Shown piece after piece: positions 33,964 to 44,810 of a DNA stretch of 64,000 nucleotides (positions within the stretch are counted from its first letter, which is position 1; each line of letters opens with the position of its first letter). This stretch comes from Phellopilus nigrolimitatus. Taxonomy: Eukaryota > Basidiomycota > Agaricomycetes > Hymenochaetales > Hymenochaetaceae. The stretch lies in the NCBI GenBank assembly GCA_021029095.1, contig JAJOHG010000074.1:62001-126000 (forward strand), in the 5' to 3' direction. A program made the translations under genes and the position numbers. Under the pieces are notes generated by a model that saw only the letters and a list, made by a program, of their open reading frames with translations, was not told where the DNA came from and ran no database searches.

Positions 33964-36570
33964 CCTGAATTTTTAGTCCCTGTATTGAATGACATATGCC
34001 AAGCTTATGGCTTAAGCATGAAAGGGTCGAGATTAGCAAAATTGGCCCGAGTCAATGTGTTTCTTGGTGTCAGCCCCCTCTAGTAATATTCTTCGAGATT
34101 ATCGTTACTTAACAAGACCCTCGATTTTTATTGCATCATACTGCAGGCCGCGGACCCGTCTCTTTCTTCTCCAATGCATTTTACACTTTTCTGTATTTCA
34201 AAATTTCGGTAGCGTGAGTGCTGGCCCTGAAGAAAACACTGGACCCGTGGCTGCATTTTTTTGTCGACCGCACTGGCGAATGGGCCAGCTCTCGTGTGCA
34301 CGCGTCCCCCGGAGAGCCGAGATATGTCGCGCCGAGGCCTAGCGCGCTGCTGGCGCGGACCGCGAGACGGCGTATTTGCGTCGCGCCGTCCGGCAAGAGC
34401 CGAAACCATGAGTGCTGCCCGATATCGCTTAACACGACCCATTCTACTCTAGTACAGACGTACAGAGCCTCTTCACTAAGTTGGCGGTCTTAACAATGAG
34501 CACGAAGAATACCAACTCGATGCGAATGAACCGGTTAGCGCTCTAAGCAAGGTAGCTGTTTCTCTCTCCTTCAACTACGACGACCACTCCGCGGTCCACC
34601 GCCAATAGCATCTCACCGCAGTCCAGAGACTGCTGAACTCGTGCTGCATTCCCAAACCAAACAGTTGCACAGGCCATTAGAGCGCTCGGTGAGCGAGTTC
34701 GAAAAGCCAAAGCACAGAGTAGGCCCGGGCCATCATCTCCAGAAATAATGACCCGCAGGCAGCCTCACTGCGGTGAGCCTTTTTCTCTAGCACACCAAAG
34801 TCGCCCATTAAAGAAGTGCTTCCTTTCACCTATTGGCTTAAGGAGGAGTACAACAAAGTGATAACGAAAAGGTAAAAATCTCATCAAGCGGATCGTAAAA
34901 GAGTAGAAAGAGGAATACGAGCACGTCTGCTTTTTTTTCGTACATTCATTTCGTAATAGGCGCTCGCCGTTGCCTGTGATGCGCGCGGTTACGAAAGAGG
35001 GGACGAGAAGAGTGACAACAGAAAATAAAGCCAAGTATATGATGCGGAGACCGACGAGGAAGACGAAGAAGGCGAGGTCAATATCACCGATGATCCCGCG
35101 TCTGCTGTCAAAGGCAGCCCCGATGCTGCACTAACTGGGCAGGGAATGAAGAGGAAAGCAGAGCCGGACGAGCCGGACGAATCCGCATACGGCGAGCCTT
35201 CAAGGGCTTTCAATGTCCATGTATTCACACTAACGTGTCAGCTTTGCATGAAGCTAAACGGCTACGGCCCAATGTGTATCTCAATGGACTAATGCATGGC
35301 CAACCAGGACGTCTTGTTCGCGCTGCGTCCTTTCGTATAGCTTCGTGTCACATTTTCTGGGTATCCCGGCGTGTACACTTCCCCGGGTCCATACAATCGA
35401 CCCGAGCTCCAGAGTCTACCTTCGAGCCCAGCTCAGACATTTTTGGATCGGAAGCTCACCTTTGTTAATGTGAGATTGATAAACCAGGGGAGAACTAGGA
35501 GTGAGAGAAGGCGCTTATTGGAGGAGTCGGCAGTTCAAGAGCGAGAAAGCCATGACTTGGGAGTTAAGAAAGGGCACGACCTGACCGAATCTGCGAGTAA
35601 TGAGATATTTGTATAAAGATGATGGGAAGGAGGCTCTGGAGGTTGTGTATGAGCCTGCGTTGGAGGGCGTCAAAGGAGTCGGATGATCATGGTTGTAAGC
35701 CTCTTATCGATTTAAACTTAAATTTGCTGCGATACATTTCTACATTTCCGTATCGGATTTTCCTGATAGATCAGTATATACGGAGCCATCCTGCATGCAT
35801 TGAACGGCAGGCCTTTGAAGACAATAAGATGGATGCATCAAGTTGCGGTTTAATTCAAATCAAACCTCGTTACTGCCCAAGTCTCGCGCCCTTCGTTCGT
35901 CGTAAGACCATGGCTCCAGACAATGTACATGTAGCAAATGGTATAACACAAGACAATCGTAGACATTGCTCGAAGAAAATCTCTCGATTATTGCTCGCCC
36001 TTTATTTTCAGTTTCCTCGGCGCCACCGGTCATAGCGACAAGTGTCGACGAAATCCTCTACTCCAAAGACACGAATCTCGGTTCGGTCTCTTCTCCCATT
36101 CATGCTCATACTTAGCGCGACTACGTCCACCTCGCAACCAGCACTTACCTCGCCGTCTTTATCTTCATTTTATATCTTTGCAGCTCACGCGCGAAGAGCA
36201 CGCCTACAAAAATCACAAAAGAAAATCATTCCTTGCAATTATGCAGCCTACTAAAATCGCGGTGCTTTACTGTCGGCATTCTCGCTCCTGTATTTTGCCT
36301 CGGCCTCAGGATTCGCGAATACATAGTCTCCTAGCCCTTTCGTGAACACTATGAGGAACACGGGCGCTTGTGAGTTCGATATTCGCCAGCAGGCCGCTAC
36401 ACGCAATGAGCTAGCTTCAGTTGGTTCATATTCATATCGCAAATGAAATGTGTCACTGGGCACGAAAGCAAAAGAAAAAACAATATTATACACTTTTGTG
36501 AAGTCGAGTTTTTATTTATTTAGAAAGCGAGTGTAGAGGAATGCGCTCACTCAGTATTTCATTTGGACTT
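33964..36570. other. Right-arm region with fragmentary ORFs, no assigned gene
   Basis: Counterpart of 3,408-6,090. It includes the plus-strand 138-codon frame at 35,619-36,035 and the acidic plus-strand stretch near 35,060-35,200. A likely intron-split gene on the plus strand around 35,000-36,200 (with YLYKDDGKEALEVVYEPALE near 35,610) cannot be assembled or named with confidence. Confidence 0.35.
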
Positions 36571-36577
36571 TAACATA

Positions 36578-37932
36578 TCATTTGTATATATCCAGGACAA
36601 CTCTTCCGGCAATCTGACCCTTCTCCATCTCTTCATAGACCCTGCAGTAGTGATAATCAGCATCGTCTCACATTTGAACGTACGAAAGCAAACAAACTCA
36701 TTGAGCTCTGAAAGCCCCCGGATGGAGTAGATGCACTTGACCTTGCTGGTAGCAGCAATGTTGACAGCCTCGATGGTTTGCTGGCGAGTACTGTAGCATC
36801 ATCCATCGTATTAGCTACTTCGTCAATACATTAATGAATTGCACCAAACCCAATGAAATTTCCGCGTATTGTTAGTCCCCGCACGACGACCAAGTGGACG
36901 GGAACCGATATCATTGCGCCAGGCGGGAGGCCAACGGCGAGTAGCGTGCCCGTGCGGCGCAGATACGCTGCGGCGGTCTCGTATGCGCTGCTCCCACCTG
37001 CTGCGACGAGCGCGGCATGAGCTCCGCCCTCAGTCGCGCGGATGACGTCCGCGATGAGGTTCGTGCTCTCGAGGAAATCGATCCACTTCTCTGCGCCGAG
37101 CTCGAGACAGAGGTCGCGCTTGGCAACTCCTGCGTCGATAGCAACGACACGCAGGCCCATCGCGACGGCGTATTGGATGGCTTCCAGCGTGATGTGAGAA
37201 ATACATAGTTTTGAAGCAAATTAATGACATACCAAGATGACCCAGACCACCTCCGGCACCCGAGATTACAATCCAATCACCAATGTGCGTGTCGCTCTGC
37301 CTCAGAGCGCTATAAGCAGTGACGCCCTACAAGTATTTTGTATGAGAGATGAGCAATACGTACGGTAGCTAGGTTTGCTTACCGCGCACATAATCGCAGC
37401 AGCAGCGCTGCTTTCGAGCACTTCTGGAATAGGCGTAACGTAGTCTATGTACACCACAGCATACTCGCAGAATGTCCCATCATATTCTTTCCCAGTTGAC
37501 TTGAATTCCAGACAATCTGCCCCACAGCTGATCAGCCTTCTAGCAAGCAAGGGTATTGCGGAAGTACGCACAGTTTTCGAGTCCTTTCAAACACAGTTCG
37601 CAATTCGAACATGCAGAGCCTAGATACTTGATTCCCACCCGGTCGCCGACGCTGACCTTCCTGTTTGTCGTGTGGTCTCCGATCGCGACGACAGTGCCCA
37701 CGCCCTCGTGTCCGCCAACGAGGTCCGTCTTCAGTTTGTTGGGAAACGCGCCCTTCTTGATACCAAGGTCGGAGTGACAAACGCCTGAGTGCGTGAGCTT
37801 CACGAGACATTGGCCCGGTAGGAGTTCAGACTTCGACAGGACAGGATGGTCGTTGACGAGCTTGATTTCACCGCCGACAACGGGCAAGACGAAGGCACGT
37901 TGTGTTTTCGGAATCATGAAGGCTTCAGACAT
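36578..37932 (-). CDS. Zinc-dependent alcohol dehydrogenase (intact copy)
   Basis: Six exons: 37,932-37,572, 37,516-37,383, 37,326-37,233, 37,180-36,850, 36,790-36,698 and 36,641-36,578, giving 1,077 bases (358 residues, the usual size of tetrameric cytosolic ADHs). It oxidises or reduces primary alcohols and aldehydes with NAD(H). Seen: catalytic-zinc Cys in GVCHSDLG and His in GHEGVG, structural-zinc cysteines in CSNCELCLKGLENYC, nucleotide-binding GAGGGLGHLAIQYA and the conserved VAIDAG acidic position for NAD. The end DIYK is typical. The start MSEAFMIPKTQRA fits the family. Splice choices were fixed by keeping the family reading frame. A 5'-truncated, almost identical copy lies at 2,160-3,407. 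Confidence 0.92.
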
Positions 37933-38299
37933 GGCTAACAGAGCTCTGCACCCTTATCTTCGCAGTTTAAGATGCTAGCTGCGGCCGTCGAGCATCTCAA
38001 AAAGGGCTCTGAGAGTGACACGTCGGTCCTAGAACGGCTGAGAGAGACGGCGAATGGAATAATAAAGTGTTTACCCAATTCGTGGTCAAATGGCAGATGA
38101 CAATGGGATCGCCAAGACGACTTTGGTAGTGAACCATTACTGCGCATGGCAAATTACGATTCCCGTTTCTTTTTCTTTTTTCTCCCTCTTCAGTTCATCC
38201 TTCCCATTCACTTTAATATATATCCTTCTAAATCGCGTCGAGGAACGCAGCAAGCGTGCTGAGTGCCAACGTCGGCATGATCCTGCGTGTATTTATTGA

Positions 38300-39900
38300 C
38301 TGAATAATGAGACGCAAAAAGGCAGGGGTGGGGATGCGTCGTTTGCCCGTGGGCGAGTACACATGCCGCGCCGTCGCGCTCGAGGACGGCGCAGAAGCGG
38401 GCGCTCGCGCACACGCGAAGCGCGCGAGCGGGAAGGTAGTCGAGCCACTGCACGCTCTTCTCCTTCGTTGCGAAGAATAGTACCTCGCTCGGCTCTGCAC
38501 GATGAGTCAGCTACGAGAGGAGAACAGAAGAGAAAACGCCGCACCGCTCCCATCCTCCGAGTTGCGCGCCACGAGCACGTCCACAGTCTCCTCCACGCGC
38601 GCCTCGAGGAACGTCTTCAGACTCGGCGCCTCCAGCCCCGCGGCCGTCCCATTTTCATTCCCAAACCCAAACCCAACCCCAGCCCTTGCAGTTCCAGCGC
38701 AGACGCGGGTGCGCCAGCGCCCTCTCAGCGGACCTTGCGCACCTCTCGCCCCGCGGCGTCGCGGTCGCGCACTCGGTCCCCGTGGAGCGTGCGCGCCTTC
38801 GACGGGGGCGGGGCCTTCTCGCCGTTTTCCTCCCCGCCGTACAAGACGGCGACGTCGCCCAGCCCGGCGTGCCTCCCGCGCGTGTCGAGCGAACGGCCAT
38901 GTCCAAATCCGCGCCCAGTCCGAAGTCGTGCTCGCGGTCGAACCCGCGGTTGAGGTCCATGCCGGCGCCGAAGCCTGTCGAGGACGCGGAGGCCGATGCG
39001 GGCAGGGGCGCAGGGACGTGTTGATGATGATGTTGGGAGGTGCGGGCGCGGGCGCGTCGCTGGTGCTGGCACCGTTCGCCCCGAACAAGCCGAGGAAGGT
39101 AGGCTGTACGCGGAGCCTGTCCTTGGGCGCGCAGCGCGCGACGAGCGTAGTGACGCGCTCGCCGGGGTCCACGAGCGGGGAGTGGCCGCCGTTCTGATGC
39201 ACCGGGGGAAGCGTGAACCGCCGGCGCCGGCGCCGCCCGCGAAGCCCAAGGGGAGGGGGTGGCGGCACGACGCCGATCTTGGTGAGGTAGAGGCACTGCG
39301 CGTCCGCGGGGGCGATGCCCTCGAGCATGGGCGGGTCGAACGCGAAGACGGCGAAGGTGCCGCTGGAGGAAACGATGTAGAGCGCGAGGCCGTCGGTGGC
39401 CTAGGCGAGGTCCATGATCTAGCGCGCGAAGAGGTCCTTGGCGAAGACGAGCGCGCGCACGCTCTTCGTCTGCCAGACGCTGATGGAGTGGTCCGCACCG
39501 AGTACGACGACAGAGCAGATGTTCGCTGTCGCGACGGATGTGTGTCGGCCTCCGGTAGCACGCACTGTGCAGGCTGGACGTGCAGACAGACGTGGCCGGC
39601 GCGGCGTGCCCTGGGATCATGTGCACGAGCTTCTGGGACGCATCGAAGACGCGGACGAGCCCGGCGTATGCTGCGATGACGAAGTGCCTGTGCGCGCGCG
39701 GTGACGACGCCCGCCGGAAAATGGCCCAAAAAACGCAGACACATTCTGGTATTTGGCAGGACACCGACGCGAGCCAGTCGTCGTGCCGGAGCAATTCGAA
39801 CGGGATGGGCACCGCGCACATGAGCGCCTTGTTCACGAGCTGCGAGAGCTGAAGCGTTGGGATCGTAGATTCCTGCGCGGGCAGCGCGCATGAGACGTCT
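38300..39900 (-). pseudogene. HIRA/Hir1 histone chaperone remnant
   Basis: Minus-strand pieces in changing frames resemble the HIR-complex subunit that deposits histones H3-H4 independently of replication. A WD40-like YAGLVRVFDASQKL segment occurs near 39,660, then an ALYIVSSSGTF..FDPPMLEGIAPADAQ segment near 39,320-39,390, PPPPLGL, a disordered serine/proline part, VEETVDVLV near 38,580, and WLDYLPARALRVCASARFCAV then VYSPTGKRR near 38,340-38,450. Frames shift between these blocks and stops intervene, so the copy is dead. The LEGIAP and VYSPTGKR motifs are what make me choose HIRA over other WD40 proteins. Confidence 0.55.
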
Positions 39901-40850
39901 GCGTCATGAAAAGCACGAGTGGCGCGTTCGTGTCGGCGACCATCCGTGGGTGGAGAGGACGAGAAGGTGAGCCCAACGAGGCTTAGGTGCACGATGGTCC
40001 CACGGAACTCGAGAGGATCGCCGCGCGCAGTGCGCGGGACACCTGCGGATGAGCTTCGTCACGAGGAACTGTCTGTGCGGCGAAAATGCAATTAGTTGTT
40101 TTGTAGAATGTCCTTTCTGGCGGAGAGCCCGCACCTTCGAGTACCGGTTTCTGCACGAGCTCCTTGTACCGATCCTTCAGCTCGCCCACGATCTCCGCCT
40201 GGTTGCCGAACTTCACGAGCGTCTGCACGATGCGGCTCGCGTCGTGCTCAAGCACGACGTCCTTGACACTCCCGCGGACGACGCGCATGTGCTTCCTGAC
40301 GAGCCTTGTGCGCTCAGCGCAGGCACGTCCTTCCTGCTTGCCTGTGCCCAGAGCCCGGCGAACAGCGCGGCGTGCGTCTTTGCCACGCGCCGCTCATCCT
40401 ACAGCGCTTTTTGTGCTTGGTGCGCCTCTCGCGTACCTAGGCAGGCATGTCAGCAATCTGTAAAAAAAGGGAAAAGAAAGGGCATACTTTTAAGATCCTC
40501 TTAAGGGGCGCTGCCGTTCTTGTCCTCCTCCACGATGGCCATCTCCTCGTCCTCATCTTCTTCTCACAATCCCTCCTCGCTCCTCGTCCACGTACGCAAC
40601 CCGGGTCCTCGTAACAGGCATCTTCCTCGTTACTTTGATCTTATTCTCTCTCGGGCCTGGGACGGGGGTGTCTTTCCTCGCAGATTCAGGCTTGTCCGAG
40701 TGCGATTTGAGCTACTTGTGCGCGGGCCCTCGCCATCTTTCTGGGCATGCGTGGCCGCGACCGCCGTCGGTGTGGGTGCAGAGCGCTTCTTGGTGTGTTT
40801 TGCTGAGGCTGCTGCTGCCACGAGTATGAGCTTAAGTAGACCCGTTGTCG
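39900..40850 (-). pseudogene. PUF6-type Pumilio-repeat protein remnant
   Basis: The minus strand holds an acidic EEDEDEEMAIVEED stretch near 40,540, a Lys-rich N-terminal part up to about 40,830, KTHAALFAGLWAQARRKDVP near 40,350, and the Puf-repeat segment VRGSVKDVVLEHDASRIVQT with GELKDRYKELVQ near 40,160-40,280, then FLVTKLIRRCPAH near 40,060. PUF6-class proteins bind RNA and act in 60S ribosome biogenesis and translational repression. The frame breaks between repeats and the C-terminal half is missing; the sequence runs into the HIRA remnant in the same orientation. Confidence 0.6.
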
Positions 40851-41770
40851 AGGCGATGATCGACGAGAATTTCTTGCTTATGTAACAATCGCCTAGGACT
40901 CACGACTTCGTTATCAAATGCTGGCGTACTTACAAACATACATGTCATTGTAATACATGTACAAAGAAATAAGTACATCTCTTTTGCGTTCTCTATTAAT
41001 CCCTTCCAACCCTATTCCTCAAAAAATAACCCATATATCAACTATGTATATCACTTCAGCTCTGCGACCATCCCGCACACACCGCATCTCCAGACCGTCA
41101 TACAAGCTAGATGAGGGGTTTAAGCTGAGAGCCGAGGTCTGTGACGTGGAAAGCATTCACGCTCTCTCCTGCTTCCTCCTCACTCTCGTAGTCAGTCCCA
41201 CGCGCGGTCAACTGCTTCCTCCGGGGAAAGGGGACCTGCGGTTTGATCCTAAACGACCAATTGCATCTCGACAACGATGGTGTACACGGACAGTGATGTT
41301 GAGGAGTTTGGTGTTATGGCGTGTGAAGGAGAGGGAAGAAGTAGACTAGATTTCGATGCGGAAATTGTGCGTGCCGCGAACAGCTTTCGCTTGCAGTCAG
41401 TCGACCATCAGGTGGAACCATCCCGGACTGCAAGTTCGCGGCGCTGCCAGTCTGATATCTCTGCCTTAGGTTGTTATCGGGAACGTGTTTATCAACGGTG
41501 CGTCGCAGAGGGATGGGCTGTTAGCTCTCTCCCGCGCGCTTAATCAGTCAAGCCAGGAAATTTATTCATGATCTTTCCAAAGCAATGAGCAGGCTTACAT
41601 AGCTCCTTCTAGAAAAGCGCTCAAGTTTCGCGATAAACGTGTTTCCCCACGGAAGAGGGAGAGGTTGATGAGTTGTACAGAATCGGCGACTTTAGACGAA
41701 GTATAGACACTGGATTTGATTTCCAGTGTTTATTTACCTAAAAACACATATTTTTTCAAGTAGTCAGGAA
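40851..41770. other. Gap with a weak coding remnant
   Basis: At 41,277-41,543 the plus strand encodes an acidic stretch then DFDAEIVRAANSFRLQS, which resembles the DIDAEIARAANAFSSS stretch at about 55,550 in the zinc-finger-like gene. That may mean a second decayed copy of that gene's 3' part lies here. Otherwise nothing is recognised. Confidence 0.3.
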
Positions 41771-41773
41771 AAG

Positions 41774-42785
41774 CTACAAGCTGTCGGACGTGTCGGTAGG
41801 CTTCTGAGCGTAAAATATGTGAAACTCGATCTCGGCATCTGGCGTACTATCCCACTCCTTCTCCAATTCATCAAGAAAGTGGTCGAACTCTTCCTCCGTC
41901 TGCACGAACCCGAGTCCCCCGAGACGCATGATCGGCGTCTTAACAGCACGAAAAGCGCCTATCCAATTGTTGCGCGCATCTGCGCCAGTCTCTCCTGCCA
42001 GTGGAAGGTTTCGCACCTCGACTTTGATATTGTCAAATTTTGCTTTACGAAGGAGCTCGGGGATCTCCATGCTGACATCGAGCAAGAGTTCGCGGGAGTC
42101 GAAGAGCGCATGAAGCATGCGCCTGTGCCTTTCCGACACTGGGCCCGCGTGCCAGGTCCCGACCTCGCCGAGCTGAACCCAGCCTCCGGGACTAAGGACG
42201 CGGTGGATCTGTCCTAGCGTCTGCGGCCACTGAGATCGCGTAAGCGCGGTAAGGAGGAGACGCTGATTAACCAAATCGAACTTGTTCTTCCACTCCTCAG
42301 GGAGCGACACGATAGAGCCGACCGAGAATGAGACATTTGTAGGGCGCGAGTGCGGGAAAAGGCGGCTTTCTAGATCCACACCGTGCAGGATGGCTGAGAC
42401 AGATAGTTCGGAGGCGACGTCCAGGAGCCAGGCAGCTAGAATGATACCTGTATGAGGCTGACATCGCCCCAATAACAGTTAAAACTCATGTGCGTACCGG
42501 GACCAACGCCAGAGTCGAGCACAAAGTAGCTTGATTGGCTTTTAAGAGGTGGAAAAATGAGCCTCCCCTCAAATGCGTTCTTAACGACGTTGTGCTGCAG
42601 CCTCAGCCTGTATTCAGTATTCCGTTAACCGTTGTATTTCGTTATCGACAAGCAAGCGTAAAAGAATACAGAGCTGACCTTTCAACCTCTTGTTCGTCCG
42701 TAGGAAGAACATAATGGGAGTCAGGATAATTGTGGTATTTGCGAGCATCATGAGGTATAGGGGTCAAATCGCTTTCAGTTGCCAT
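41774..42785 (-). CDS. SAM-dependent methyltransferase (LaeA/TAM-like)
   Basis: Three exons: 42,785-42,679, 42,607-42,498, and 42,447 (or 42,435) to 41,774, giving 296 or 292 residues. The start MATESDLTPIPHDARKYHNY and the VLPTDEQEVERLRLQHNV stretch are typical of fungal TAM-type methyltransferases. Motif I lies at the second junction; the acceptor at 42,435 (TTCTAG) restores the usual spacing (SGVGPAAWLLDVASE), so I prefer the shorter form. Motif I is degenerate: GVGPAAW in place of GTGTGIW. Later motifs are clear: FDLVNQRLLL, LGQIHRVLSPGGWVQLGE. Such enzymes methylate small molecules or, like LaeA, regulate secondary metabolism. It is divergent to the 7TM gene, with 579 bases between the starts. 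Confidence 0.88.
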
Positions 42786-43364
42786 TATTGGTCCTGGTTT
42801 CTGGATACCACGAAAGGCCCTGACGAAATATTTGAAGTGCTGCTGTTGATGGGTATTCACTGTTCTCAAGATTAGGCGATAGGTTACTATAAAATCTAGT
42901 CGTGTGAAAAATGTATTTTTAACTGGGAAAAAGAAGGAGTGATGAACAAACGATGATGATAACCATCACCGCTAGAAATTCTTCCCATCATTGCCAATCT
43001 ACAGGGTGCAATGGAGAGGCTTTTTCGGGGTGGCAGGTTTCCTATGTATCATACGATTCCGCTGCAATGCAACAATGTGCCAAACCAATCTCGCTCCAAC
43101 TTCTCCTGTGATGTATGAAGTATCAACCGGTTCAATTCATTAGCGGCTATAGAAATAGGTTTGAGTAATTCTGCAACTCGTCAATGTTTGCGTTTCCTTT
43201 TCACGCTTTTCCTCTACTCACGATGTTTCATCATTTTCCTCACATCTTTCCATCGCTTGCTTCTTTGAAGTTTATATTTACGACGAAAAGTGATATATAT
43301 GAGACGTCAGGAAGACCAACCCCAAACATACCCATAGTGTCTTCTGTTAGCTCGTCGTCTCACC
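42786..43364. promoter_or_regulatory. Shared divergent upstream region
   Basis: These 579 bases separate the start codons of the methyltransferase (minus) and the 7TM gene (plus). The sequence is AT-richer than its surroundings. TGATATATATGAG near 43,291-43,303, about 65 bases before the 7TM start, is the best TATA candidate. Coregulation is possible but not shown. Confidence 0.4.
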
Positions 43365-44810
43365 ATGGCTGTAGGACTCGCTGAAGCAACACTTGTCTCT
43401 CTCCTTATGGAGTCAATCCTTTTTGGTGAGTGTTTAACTCACGTAAATTGCATCACGACATGATTGTGACTTGGTGATTAGGAATATTCACAGTTCTGTT
43501 CTCGGCAACCCTTTATATATTGATCATGCGAAGGAAATCGCAGCCATTGAGGATCCATATACTCGCCGTTTCTGTCTGTATGTACGTGCTGGCGCTCATG
43601 GTATGTCATACATGATCTGGCCGCTAGGATTTAACATCGTTGAAGTAATTATTGCCCAGCATCTTGCAGTCGATATGCATCGTGCCATTATCGGCTTCGT
43701 TGGATTTTCAGATAGTTCCCAATCAGAAGCGTACTTCAATGCGCTGTCTAATTCAATGTCTCTATTCAAAAATGGGATTTTAATCGCTCAGATTCTCCTT
43801 GGCGACGGATTTGTTGTGAGTATATAATCTTCATTAAGGCGGAAGTCAAATATTTTATACATTTAGATTTACCGCCTATACATGGTCTGGTTCTGCGACA
43901 AGCGCATTGCTGCTCCAGCCATTCTCTGTCTCCTAGCCAGCTTCTGTAAGTACCTGCTATTGTCTAATCAGAATAAGCAACATAAGGTTTATTTATTGCA
44001 GGTGTGGGTGTTATCACTTTGAAAAAAGAAAGTGAAGTTTCGCCAACCACACTTGTATTCAACAACGAGCTCAAGCTATGGGTCACATCGTTCTTTTCCA
44101 TGACACTGATTACGAACTTTAGCTGCACAGGTACAACTTCCGCATTGCATTGTCTAATTAGATCTGGTTTAGCTCAAATAATTCTTTTAGCTTTAATCGC
44201 TTTTCGCATCTGGCGCATAGAGCTCCGGACATCTGCAATATTTCGCTTGAATAACAGCTTATCCCCAGTCATGGTCGCGATCATCGAGTCTGGTGCCATT
44301 TATTCGGCGACCCTCATCTCTCTTTTGGCCACTTATCTAAGCGGAAGCGACGGACAGTATCCAGTGCTTGACTCGGTACGAAGAGACAATTTCCTTTCCG
44401 ACAATATAATAATTGATGAACACATTTTCTCGACTGTGATTCTCTGTTGCTTAGATCGCGCAAATTATCGTGAGTACAGTGCATTTAAGACCTGGCAATA
44501 CGAACTCATGGGTTGGCAGGGTGTAGTCTTTTCGCTCATCATTGTGCGCATCGGCCTTGGAATCTCATCGAAAGACACGACGCACCATGGTATGACGAGC
44601 ATTGGACCGATCAACTTTAGTAGCCAAAGACCTCTACAACCCGTCTCTGTACACATGACACGCACGAGAACCGCTCTCGACGACCAAGGGGAGACGCTGG
44701 GCATGTCGCGTACCGTCTCCGTCTCTTCCGACACCGCGGTCGACCTGGAGTCTAAAGTAAATGCAAGCAGAAGCGACTATGAGATCACAGAAACACAACA
44801 ACGAATATGA
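43365..44810 (+). CDS. Seven-transmembrane-type integral membrane protein
   Basis: Eight exons: 43,365-43,425, 43,482-43,600, 43,660-43,815, 43,867-43,945, 44,002-44,130, 44,191-44,375, 44,455-44,469 and 44,520-44,810. They total 1,035 bases (344 residues) with all phases closing. About seven hydrophobic segments are visible, for example TVLFSATLYILIM, ILAVSVCMYVLALM, ILIAQILLGDGFV, ITNFSCTALIAFRIW, GAIYSATLISLLATYL and IIGVVFSLIIVRIGLG. A cytosolic tail of about 70 residues, rich in Ser/Thr and charge, follows. The family is common and expanded in Agaricomycetes and is often described as receptor-like, but no ligand or activity is established that I know of. Exon 7 is only 15 bases. Confidence 0.88.

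Noticed and set aside
38363..39679. Long plus-strand frames (196, 231 and 227 codons)
   Set aside because: They are shadows of the HIRA remnant on the minus strand, where LEGIAP and VYSPTGKR motifs are seen.
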